Assembly (NCBI GenBank): GCA_964304625.1
Contig: OZ199838.1
Coordinates: forward strand, 8,432,001 to 8,496,000
DNA length: 64,000 nucleotides
Direction of reading: 5' to 3'
From: Kudoa neothunni
Lineage: Eukaryota > Cnidaria
The notes beneath the pieces were generated by a model. That model was not told the origin of the DNA, ran no database searches, and saw only the letters and a list, made by a program, of their open reading frames with translations. Each line of letters opens with the position of its first letter. Position 1 is the first letter of the stretch. This document shows, in pieces, positions 36,061 through 47,244 of the stretch. The position numbers were made by a program, and so were the translations under genes.

Positions 36061-36973
36061 TCTATGGATAAAGTAGCTCATTTTTCCACTTTTCATTTAT
36101 CAACTTAATTTAGTTCAAATTATCGTCTGAATTTATTGTCCGCAACAATCAAGGAATTTCAGATCTAAAATGTAATGAGTCCCTTTAGTAAAATTTTTAT
36201 TTTACACTTCGTTACCGAGGAATCATAAACGGAGAGGTTGGATATACAACAAGCAGATCAAGACAATAACACGTCATAAATAACTGATATGGGAATCTTA
36301 GATATTGTGAATGATTCTACAGTTAAATATCCATCTTTGATAGTTATGTGCAATTTCATCCATATTGCGAAATTCACAAAATTATAGGAATAAAGTTGCC
36401 AATAGTCATGAAATTGAGAGGGAGACCAAATATTTTATTACAAACGGTTATAGATTTTAAGAAAAAACTTTTTTTATGATGATTAATAATAATAATGTAA
36501 CAATAATGTCGATATGTAGGATTCAAACATATTTTATGTGAAGTTAGTATTATTTATTTACAAATTAAAAAGTATAATATTTTGTTAAATTTTAATGTTA
36601 TATAAATCATTTAGTGGAAAATTTATCTCACTGTAAGAATTTTAAAAGTGAATGAGCCAAATAGTTATATTACACTTTGGTTTCATTTGGATTTTTATTG
36701 ATAAAAATTAGTTATTTTAACGTACGTCCATGAATTAATAAAACTAAATTTATATTCAGCATTTATAAAAGATATTTTCTGTAAAAAATGATAACGATTG
36801 AATTATTATTTTAGGAGGAAAATCGCGTCCGGCAACATAGACACAGTCTTATTTAAAATATTAAATACAATTAGAAATCATTAATTTATAAATTACTTAT
36901 TAACAAAACGTAATTATACATAATACAAAAGTAAACGTTCATATCAAGTTTCGGGTTGGATAGAAAAGTTTTA

Positions 36974-39900
36974 TTAATAATCAAACCGATAAATGGAGTT
37001 CTCTAGCTTGTCTTTTACAGCAGCTAATTCTCGCAGAAAATTGGCCTTGTCTTTATTTTCGATGCAAGCAATGACATTAGCCCATAGTCTAATTTACAGT
37101 GAGAAAAAAACACAACATCAAGATATACGTTATAGATGAGTATTGTTCTTTGTCTGGGCTTTTTGATTTCATAACGTAGCAGTTGGTATTGTTCGATTTC
37201 ATACTGTAATACTTTTCCTAAGAATATTTATTTTTTTAGTTGCAGATTAAAAATGAATAGTTCAGTATACGTCAAATGACTCAATAGAATGGTATAATTT
37301 TCGACAAGACAAACTAGTGGTATCCCCCATTTTATCTGAGTCATCCACAACTTCCCTAATTTTCAAATATTAGAATGAAACATTCAGGATATTAAGGCTA
37401 CTCTATCACACAATTTATGAATGGTTTGGCGCGGATTTTACATTCTATTGTGCTTGTTGTAATTTTGTTTGAATCATTATGTAGACATTTGTTATCAACA
37501 GGCGAAGACTGATAGCAATTACTCAAACTGTTATCATACGATATTAAACTGTATAAAGAATTTATTAGAATGCACGGCAAAAACATTATAATTTGAAAAA
37601 TAATAGCAACGAAACTTCCTTCATAATATGAAAGGAACTCTATAAAACAGAATGAAAAATTAAATAAATTTTAAAAAGCGTTACTTTCAGGGCTATAATT
37701 TGTTAAATTAGCGTACCAACTGTTGCTGCAACTACTACTAATGGATTTTGTGATAAGACATTTTGTACGACTATCTGTGGGTTGCAGATCTTTGGGCGTA
37801 TTTGTAAGCTGGGGCTCTTCCAATTGAATTAGCGATGAAAATTTGTTATCTGTCGAATTTATTGATATGGCATCTATCAACTCTATACATACGCAATCTT
37901 CTTTGTATCTTTATATAAAAATTAATACATTACACCTATGAAATTTCATGGAGTACAATAAATTAAGGCGTTGTGTTGAGAAGGTCAATATATCTTCAGG
38001 TTTCCACAATGTTAAACTCCCTTCCAAACGTACACAAACATCAAATAAGTTTGATTGGCAGTTAAATGATAAAACCAGGTTGATTTCCAAATCAAATTCA
38101 TATGTATTATCTGTGGCATGTATCGCGAATCCTATTTCAAGTGGAGTTCATTATTTCCGAAGATAATTTCACAATTTCCAAGAATATCAAATACGTAAAG
38201 GATTCAAATCAACACATTTTGTGTGTAGATAAACTCTGAAATTCGGAATGTTATTATCGGTTAAATAGCATGAGTAGTATTCGTTCGGAATTGGTAACAA
38301 AGGTAAACCGACATGAAGGCATTTCTAAAAAAATCAGTTATTTTTACAATAATATCGCTATCAGCTACATTTGATATTAATTCTTGTAAACATTGACATA
38401 AATATATGGTGAAGTACTCAACATGGCTTGTTCTATCCCTAGATTGTACAATACTACAAAAAATTAAATTATTTTTCGCATGTCTTATTGTAATACTTGT
38501 AAATGTGAGACGGCTGTGCAAAAATACGTGTAATAAGTTGAGTTAAAGGCTGAGGTTTCATAGCCTCAATCGGTATGTCAAACTATTTCATTTAATAGTT
38601 AAAAAAGAAATTATAGTTTATATATGAATAAAATAACAGGTTTCAAATCTGCGTTTTGTGATAATATTGACCAAATCATCGATGAAACCTGACAATATGA
38701 AGTTTCAATCGAAGGAAAAGTATAGAAAAGTTTATCCAGTTTAAAAATGTATTCTTATATAACATTAAAAGCGATTTCATTCTAATAACTAAAATACCAT
38801 TGGAATAATCGTTTAGAAAATTTACCACCTAAAATAATTTAAATGCTCATACAACCACCAACAATCAGTACATCTTCTCGGTGCATTATGTTCATAAATT
38901 TATTAAAAACATCCTTAGTTTAATTAGTCATACAATTTAAAACCTATAAATACATCAATTTGGTCAGTTAAAGCATCGTGTTGCTAAAATTTGGGACATA
39001 ATGAGCATCATATAGATAAAAAGTAAAATTATACCTTGAATATAGTCGATATTTGATTTAACGTGCTTTCACTCGCTGATTCAAATGATTTAAAGGTGGC
39101 ATGATGCAATGACGAAATATTTCCTGATAGCATTTTGAGATGTTTTAATTTTTGTGCGATCAGATTAGTAGTATTAAAAACAGGTTGATTTAATTCTAAA
39201 GTAGATGATTGAACGTCTATTTGTGAATTAAGTCTTTCTAAATCATTAGATATGATTGTCGGTGGCGAAACGCTAGTTTTTCTATAGTTCAAATGAAAAT
39301 TTGGGAACGATTCAATTTTTTGTTGCATTTTTGGCAAAGTATTAAGTTTGATTTTTTGGGTCTTCATTTTATTGTTTATTAATCCAAATCTTCCAGAATG
39401 TTGTAGCTGACAATCACATGTAGTGCAACTAGATGCCGAAGTTGTAAAGAGCTGCGTCCCACTTGTTGATGAACCCTCGAAATTTGATGTTATCGAATGC
39501 ATACGTTGGCCTACATTGAGTGAAGAAAATTTTTAGAACAAAATCACCTGCAGCTGATATTTTTTCCTCATTATTGAGGAACAAATTTCCAATACAAACT
39601 TTCCATTCATTGTATATATCATTTGTACTAGCTCGAAATACGTATTTTCGGCTAGTCCGTAAGGTCTTCAAACCAAAAGCCAGCGGACTCTTTGAGTATG
39701 GGTAAAGTTTGACTCCCTTAAAATTCGATAACCAATTATCAACAAGTATATAATATTTTATTTTTTATTATTATTATAATTAACAATCAATACAATCTTA
39801 AAATAACACTTACGATTAATTTCAAAATAACGGAGAATTTATTCAGTAGACAACTCGAATATAATTAAATTTTTGATTAAGAAAATTTGTTATTGCATCG

Positions 39901-40211
39901 TTTAAGTTTATAAAATATTAAATCGGATATTTTATTTATTCGTAACGAGAAATTAGGTTACCGTCATAATAATATCCTTTTCTGTTTTGCATACGATTGA
40001 TTTTTTTCCCTTTGTGGTAACCTAACAAATTCGAAACTGGTCAATATTAACAATCAACTTGATAAGCATTAACCTTGAAATAGGATAGAACGTAGACACT
40101 ACGTCTTAACTCAATCATAACCCATTTAGCCTGCCATCTCTTTAATTTTTTGCACCATTTATCAAGTGGGCCTTCCTTGATAACTGTTCCACCTGGATAC
40201 TCTCCCAACAT
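36974..40211 (-). CDS. Multi-exon gene with N-terminal PH domain, family unknown
   Basis: The start at 40211 opens KEGPLDKWCKKLKRWQAKWV...VYVLSYFK, the first strands of a pleckstrin-homology domain. Exon 2 (39548-39716) completes it with LRTSRKYVFRASTNDIYNEW, including the conserved tryptophan of the last helix. Exon 3 (39035-39510) is a low-complexity linker. Further exons join in phase: VVNFLNDYSNEYIFKLDKLF near 38700-38830, PQPLTQLITRIFAQPSHIYN and QSRDRTSHVEYFTIYLCQCL near 38260-38570, LEIGFAIHATDNTYEFDLEI near 37940-38140, and a last exon ending KDKLENSIYRFDY with the stop at 36974-36976. Most introns are 27-60 nt. The first, about 357 nt, is longer. PH domains bind phosphoinositides or proteins at membranes; the rest is unrecognised. 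Confidence 0.7.
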
Positions 40212-41152
40212 GGTTTAATCAAATCCTCGATTAGAACACGAAGTTGGTAGGTAATCCAAAGATTTCACACCTTTTTTGATTGGGCTAACAATTGCAAGTT
40301 TTTGACGATTTTCTATTATAAATGAATCCGTAACGAGTCGAAAATACAATTTTCCAAACAACAAGCAGCAATATTCCCCAGATGGTTCAGAAATGTTTCG
40401 CCAGTCTACAATACACAATATTATTTACTCCCAAATAACTGTAATTATTGATATCGCATTACTGTAAAATAATATCACCTAAGTCAACAGCTTTCGTAAA
40501 CAATTCGGCAAAAATATAAAAACTAAGTTATATTTTCCAAAAATTTCGCAGAAATTAATGATAATGATGTCTCAGAGCAATAGATTATTATCTGATAAGG
40601 TAGCTCTTTCCCTGTGGAGTATATTTCCAACTTTCCAATGACTAAAATTGATTTAAATTTTAGGTTAAACGTTTTCAACTATTAATTTATTGAGATTCGT
40701 CAAGAATCGTTTCATCATGTGTGCGAGTTTTGTCATTCGTAAGATTTATTTCTCTGGTAAAGTTATTGAGTAGTATTGATCTTAGTAACCACAAACAAAC
40801 AGAAACTTACAAGTTGTTGAATTATATGTTTCTAATAAAAAACTTCTAAAATTTTTAAATTATGTTTAGATTTCAAAACAAATATAATCAATATATTTAT
40901 ATATATATTGAAGTATTCATGAGTAGTAGAATAAGATTTTTTTAAACTTTCAATTGAATTATTCAATATATTTATACGAGTCCTCTCGTTCCTAATGTCT
41001 GACTGATGAAACAAGCAATTTATTCGTTTATTACAATTTAAATTTAGAATTATCTCATTCTAAACCTGAATAGTTATTTTTAATCTGTTGATTTTATTAT
41101 TAAAAAATTTAAAGATTAATTCAATAATACAATTAAATTTATTTTTGCGTTG
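40212..41152. other. Upstream region of the PH-domain gene
   Basis: A 67-codon minus-strand frame at 40215-40418 (GEYCCLLFGKLYFRLVTDSF) directly precedes the PH start and ends at a stop just before its ATG. It could be an extra upstream exon or chance. Nothing else is recognised. Confidence 0.35.
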
Positions 41153-41694
41153 TTTTAGACCAGTGGTTCTTACCCTTTCTTGCTTGCGGACCCTAATATG
41201 TTCAGTGGGCTTAACACGGACCCCATCACATTTTTAATCGTAATCCAAACATACATATAAATATTTTAACATAAATTATTCATTATACTTCCCCCATTAT
41301 ATTAAAATATTATTTATTTATTGACAATTTTAAATCATTAAGAAACGAATTATTTAGAGTATAAAACAAAAAAATTAACCAATTTGAAAAACTTTCGAGT
41401 ATTTCTTTTCCTACTTATTAAAACTTTAACTGTATATAGACAACGGCGCATAATATTTTTGAACAAAAATTTAGTGAAATTTGTTTAATTATAGTATATA
41501 CATGTTTAAAAATTAAAATTAAAATCTATAAAACAAATTTTGAATGAAAAATGTTTTTATAATAATCGAAATATTTTTGGTATATAAAATCTTTGTTTTC
41601 GGAAATCATCATGTTTATTAAAATAGAGTTAAAAATGGTGGATTATTGTTATTTGAATGTGAATTTAATGCAAAACCATATTTTTGACATATAA

Positions 41695-43299
41695 TCTATA
41701 TACATAATAAAGTTCTAATGTCTGTCCGTGTGTGTGTGTCAGTTTGCAGTAGTACGCATGTGCCACGGAGAAATTTTCTTTAAATATAGCTGCAAGTTTG
41801 TATTTGAATAGATAAAACCATTAATGAAAATCGATCATTGACTTAGAAGTATAAATATAGTCAATAGCACAGTCTGAAGTAAGGAATTTTCTGGTTGTCT
41901 TCACAAATAGAAGATTAAAAACACCTGAATAATATCGATATTTGTTTACTTCTGATTGATAGCCAATTAATATGAACTTTTACTCACTATATAGAAAAAG
42001 AGTCTCTTAATTATGGTATAGAATGTTCTAAAAAATTTTACATACGCCTGTTCGGAGAACTTTTGAGACAAATAAACCTATTAACGTCACATTTACAAGA
42101 GTTGTCATATTTCCCTTAAAATTTGAAGCATAAACAAGTTATTTGGTATGTATTTTCCCTTTTCGAGCGTTATGGATATAGTTAAGCAAAAAAGATTATG
42201 ATCATTTTAAATAAAACACATAATTTGAGTCTCTATATGTATCCTAATTATTCCTTAACCCAGACCTTGAGGTTAATATTCAAATCAATATATTTTTTTC
42301 TCTAGGCTCGCATTAATTCATTATGATATAAAAGCTGCAGAAAAATACAGTCCCTTCTCAATGCGTGCCATGTAAGTTAATAAGAAATTATTGATCTATT
42401 TGATCTAACCGATATTTTCACAAAGTTTTCGTTAATCTAAGAATAGTTCAATACAAAGAAAATTTTTTTGGGGCAATCAAACAATACGTTAATTTGTAAA
42501 GGGTGCATCCCTCAAGAAAACCAGTTGATGTTTAAGCATTACTGCAATTTTTCAAACCAAAAACACCTTTACATTTCTGATTTAATCGTATTTTGTTAAT
42601 TAAATGTGTATATTTTTTGAACCAGTAAGTATTCTTAATAAAAAGCAAGGTTGGATTTATTTATAAATAGGGAAATTTTGTTACAATAATGAACACGTAA
42701 GTCACTGCTCACAGCTTTTCAAATCATCATTGGCATCATTATAAAATTGCGATAAAAGGAGTAACAATTACTATTTATATTTTTGAGGCATCTTAAGTTG
42801 ATTTTATTTTTTTTATCGGTCGTAGACTAATAATAAATTTTATAATTAGAAGGATTAATTTTTATCGCAAAATTTTGAAAAAAACTGAAAGTCCTATTTA
42901 AGTCGCTTAATGATTTTGTTTCATAAGTAGCTGAACTTTAATCGCTAATTAAATTTCTCTTAAAATTAAGGTCATCATAGTTTTGGTCAACAATTTGTAA
43001 AATATAGTTAAAATTACCCATTAATTGTTCTCCATACCTCTATTTATATTTGAATGAAAAGTGTGCGCATAATTTCGTTTATCTAAATCATCACATTGCA
43101 AAAATAATGACAAGCTTTATAATACATAAATTAAAATAGAAAAATGGAATTAAAAGTTAAAATTTCCCATCACACTGTACCACGCAAAATTGAGCATTAG
43201 CGCTATTTACTTAAAAATCAAAAAGGCTATAGTCTGCGCCAGGTGTTAGCCTACTTGGCTGGGCAAGGAAACCTTAGCGAAGCGGGGCTTTTGCGCTAG
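41695..43299 (+). mobile_element. Non-autonomous Helitron 2
   Basis: It begins TCTATATACATAATAAAG after an A and ends CTAG before a T. A GT microsatellite lies about 35 bases in. The 3' end has the same block as Helitron 1 (TACTTGGCTGGGCAAGGAAA) followed by a hairpin AGCGAAGC, GGG, GCTTTTGCGCT. Compared with Helitron 1 the stem bases differ in a compensatory way. No replicase frame is present. Confidence 0.8.
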
Positions 43300-43626
43300 T
43301 AATAAATATTTAGTGTGATACTTACGTGTATTTTATCAACAGATTCACGTATTTTGACAGAGCGTTTGGAAGAGTAGCACGCATAGAGTCGATTTCGTGG
43401 TTTTGTTATGGAAACCGGCATAGAAAGCTAATTTCGCAATAATAGCCTGTCTAATTATATAGTCTGCAACATTAAGAAATACATTTGGAAAGTTTTAGTT
43501 TTTATCAAATTACCCATTGAATAACTTTTGTTTTTATAGATTTTTTTACAAAATAACTTGTAACACAAGGAAACTTTGTAATAAATATAAAATGTTTATA
43601 AGAAACAATAACGCAAGGGTATATAT

Positions 43627-44128
43627 CATGGGTCGGGAACTTTTTTTGATGAGAGAGCCATACAACGTATTTTAAAACTAAAAATAGAAGTACCCGTGCG
43701 CGTTTTGTATAATCCCAACACTTTAATATAAAACAAGTCACTAAATTCTTTTTAATAACATTTTCACACTATTGCCAATCAATGAAGAATATTTTTCATC
43801 ATCAATGCGATTTCGGATTCTGCATGGTTTTGAAGATGGCTTTGTAGTCTGGTCGATACGTGGTAAAATTAGGCTTCATTCCAACGTTGAAGCTTCCATC
43901 TGTTAAACGTGACTGTAATTTGGTCTTAATGTCTTTTAAATGTAGAAGGGCTGCTCACATACACACGTGAAAATTAACATTGTCATTACAGCAATAATCA
44001 TACGCTGCAGTGTATGATACAGTAAGTAACCTACATTCCGCAATAATCGTTTCGCATATGCACAAAGGATTTAGCGAAACAATTTTTTAATTGCAAATTT
44101 GCCTACGAGCCATAGGTTCCCTACCCTG
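43627..44128 (-). mobile_element. hAT element 3, deletion derivative of the hAT at 17528
   Basis: Termini CATGGGTCGGGAACTTTTTT and, inverted, CAGGGTAGGGAACCTATGGC match the 17528-20624 family. The interior, about 43820-43960, is homologous to the 3' end of that transposase gene (the 17760-17900 region). Flanking 8-mers (GTATATAT and GATATACG) agree only partly. It is therefore a roughly 500-bp internally deleted copy. Confidence 0.8.
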
Positions 44129-44281
44129 GATATACGATATTTTAATAATTATACCAATATTAAAAATCCCTAATAATAACTTATGTATATTGATAAAATT
44201 GGACTCAAATTTTATAAAAATCACTCACGGACTCCCTTGAATTCATCCAGGGACCCCAGGTTAAGAGCCGCTGTTTTAGAC

Positions 44282-44818
44282 ACTTCAGTCCATTAGGACA
44301 TTGTAATGAAGAGTGTTTGGACAATATATCATAAGAAATTTTTTATAATTCAACAAAAATTTAATATATACATTAATTAAGAAACTTTTTAACTAAGTAG
44401 TATTTAAAATAAAATATACAGTCAATTAATAATAAACTAAGTAAAATTTATGTGGGTCATATACAGGATTAGGAGGTTCAAAAAACGTCGAAGATGAAGT
44501 TAATGAATAACGGTCATACTTTTGCAACTGATAATGGGTGTTAAACCTTAACCGAAGTCATTTTTTTCTGATTCAAATATTTTGCACCAGATATAATTTG
44601 TAATGACTCTAAGGGTTCGATGAGATCGAAAAGATTGGGAATGACTGAGCTAATGGCATTAAAATTTATTACATTTATCCCATATAAATGGCGTTTTACG
44701 GTGGGCAGAGTAAGAAACAGTTAAATGCAGAACACAATATTAGATTTGCATAGTAAACTATACAATTGTGATATATATTCTAAGTGACGTTTATAGGATA
44801 GGTTAGAGAAATTATCAA
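44282..44818. other. Spacer between the hAT nest and PCNA
   Basis: I see nothing coding. It includes the 3' flank of the PCNA gene. Confidence 0.4.
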
Positions 44819-45893
44819 TCATTTTTTGGCCCCATCTTCTGCTTCTTCGTCGTCATTGAATCCAGGCGCCAAATAAAATCTAACAATAACAATCAATTTT
44901 CAAAAATCAATTCAATTAGCTTTCACTTCAGGAAACTCTTGGGTTCAATATTGTATTCAACACAAATAGGGAGTTCATTTTGTATCAACAATTTCACATT
45001 GTTACTCAAAGCGTGAGCCTAGATTAAGCATTTATACGAATAGTTTTAATTGCCGAGTTACTTTTGCAAACATTTGAAGAAATCTAACAGAGAATGTTTG
45101 TTTAACAGAACCACTGTGTTCAATCTTGAGATTATCACTGGGCTTTTCTTCGTCGTATATCAAACTAATACCACCGCAAAGAGCACTGTCTTTAGCGATA
45201 AAGTTTACACAATCTTTTGAAGTGGATATGATCACTATTACCGAGATAAAATCAACACAGCATAAAAAAATAAGTATGGAATACTTGACTCGCTGAACTG
45301 GCTAACATCTTTGACAATATCAGCAAATTTTGGGGATGGCATGGTGATTACAGTCTCACTTTGGAGCGCCTAAAACAAATATAAATTAATTACCAACAAC
45401 AAACATTTAATAATACAGGAATTGTAAGTGTTTCCATCTCGATATTCATCAATTTGGATGAAAATTTGGACACTTTGTCGCCCTCTATTGAATTAAGTTG
45501 GATGTGAGTATTCAAAATCCATAAATTTACCTTTAGAGACAAACACGAATGTGAGATTTTCACCGTCATCCTGACAACTCAACGAAATAGAATCTGTGGC
45601 AGTTGCGCATCGTAATATTTTGTGTACACTATATTTATCAAATAATGACAACCACCCACTCAAAATTGTTACTCAGCAATATTAACACCAATAACTAGAT
45701 TTCTATCACAACGATAATCCGAAAACAGCTCAGAAGACAGCATAAGCGAAATTAAACTGACGTGACTAGTATCCATAGCTTGAACGCAGATACCCGTGGA
45801 AGTACATTCAAAATTGGCTTCGTTAACCACCTCTTTGACAGATTCGATGATTTTTTTCAACACATTTCCATCAGCTATCTTCGCCTCAAACAT
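44819..45893 (-). CDS. PCNA: Proliferating cell nuclear antigen (sliding clamp)
   Basis: PCNA is the trimeric ring that tethers DNA polymerases and repair factors to DNA. Seven minus-strand exons (45673-45893, 45531-45628, 45417-45484, 45285-45369, 45062-45234, 44927-45018, 44819-44879) join to 265 residues. The six GT-AG introns are 43-50 nt. Key segments are MFEAKIADGNVLKKIIES at the start, MDTSHVSLISL, YRCDRNLVIGVNIAE, the interdomain loop METLTIPALQSE, the second-domain MPSPKFADIVKDVSQFSESM, and LKFYLAPGF near the C-terminus. The tail has an acidic extension (NDDEEAEDGAKK) slightly longer than the usual 261-residue protein. No lesion is seen. Confidence 0.96.
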
Positions 45894-47244
45894 TCTTCTG
45901 CGCTAACGTCAATTTAAGATTAGCGGAAATCACCTGTGGTCACGAACAATAATTCAGTAATTGCTTCGGATTGAAAACATTCCTGTCAGGGATTATGATA
46001 TTTCAGCATTTTTATTTTTGAGAAAAAATATTTTAATTTATTATTATAATCTACGTTACAATTTATTCCCTAATATAATAAGGATATCGCGAGAGATGTT
46101 CGTTATAGCTAATGCGTAAATTGATTAGGTTGCCATGTATATACGATAAATAATCCTTTAAAATATTAGTTATTCAATTATTTATTCCGATATTGAATAT
46201 ATGATGGTTTTAAAATATTTAAAATAAAATAATAAGATCGCACTGTAACACACGATGGTAGTTCTGCGGTGGGCAGGGAATCACGTGTTGTTACGTAAAT
46301 CCGAACATGTGAAATATTCTCCCCAGCGCTTAAATTAATACAGATTTTGTTTCAGTGATCATTTATTAATGGCTCGATGTGTAAGTATCAAATTAACGAA
46401 CGAATATTAAAGTCAGTGCGCATTCCAAATATATGTAGATGATATGATAAACGAAAACTAGTTGAATTATTAATATGAGGCTAGAAATATTGGGAGAAAG
46501 AAAATTTTTTCTTGATAAGACCACGTGTTGCAGTTTAATTCGGACACTGTCAAATTCAAATCCGCAAATGACTAAAGAGTAGAGAAAAAGCATTTAACCT
46601 AATGTGGAAAATATAAATGGGAAGGAATGTAACAAAGATTCCTGATTTTGGTCTATTTAATATTATAGATCACGAAGCCTTTGGACATCAACCAACCACC
46701 ACATTATATTTCAAAGTTTTTAAGGGATCTCATTGATACGTTAAAGTATAACAACTTTATTATTACAATGCAGGGGTTGACAACGTCCGACACGCGAGAA
46801 ATTCAGTATTAAAGTTAATTTTTTTTATTAGACAGTACTTGTATAATTTTCTCGGTTTTTATAATCGATCTTTACATTAGAGGTTAGGATCGGTTCGGTT
46901 TTTGACAAAATCTAAAACTAAAACCGATTTAAAAAATTTATTTTATAGTTAGTATAAATTAATTTCTATTATTAACTTATAGTCTTTTAAACAAATGAAC
47001 ATGTTTTTAAAATAAGAAAAGGGACCAACATTTTTTTTGAGTGACATGTGTTTTAACAATTAACAAGCTTTTTTATTCAATATTACAGTGATGAAATTTG
47101 CTATTTGGAGCTATCTTGTTAAGACTTGATAATGGAAAAGCAAAATTCAGCAAGTATGACTGCGTACTCATCAATACAATTGAGGATCTCTCGTTTATTG
47201 ACGGAATCGTTTCAAAAAATTTAAAAATTAAATTTATCGAAAGT
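45894..47244. other. Intergenic region upstream of PCNA
   Basis: This region would contain the PCNA promoter. No gene, exon chain or terminal repeat was recognised. Confidence 0.45.

Larger units (their letters stand above)
41161..44273. mobile_element. hAT element 2 with perfect target duplication
   Basis: The left end CAGTGGTTCTTACCCTTTCT and, inverted, the right end CAGCGGCTCTTAACCTGGGG are hAT-type termini. They are flanked by an exact 8-bp duplication TTTTAGAC (41153-41160 and 44274-44281). No transposase of its own is readable. The interior holds a Helitron (41695-43299) and another hAT derivative (43627-44128). Confidence 0.88.
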
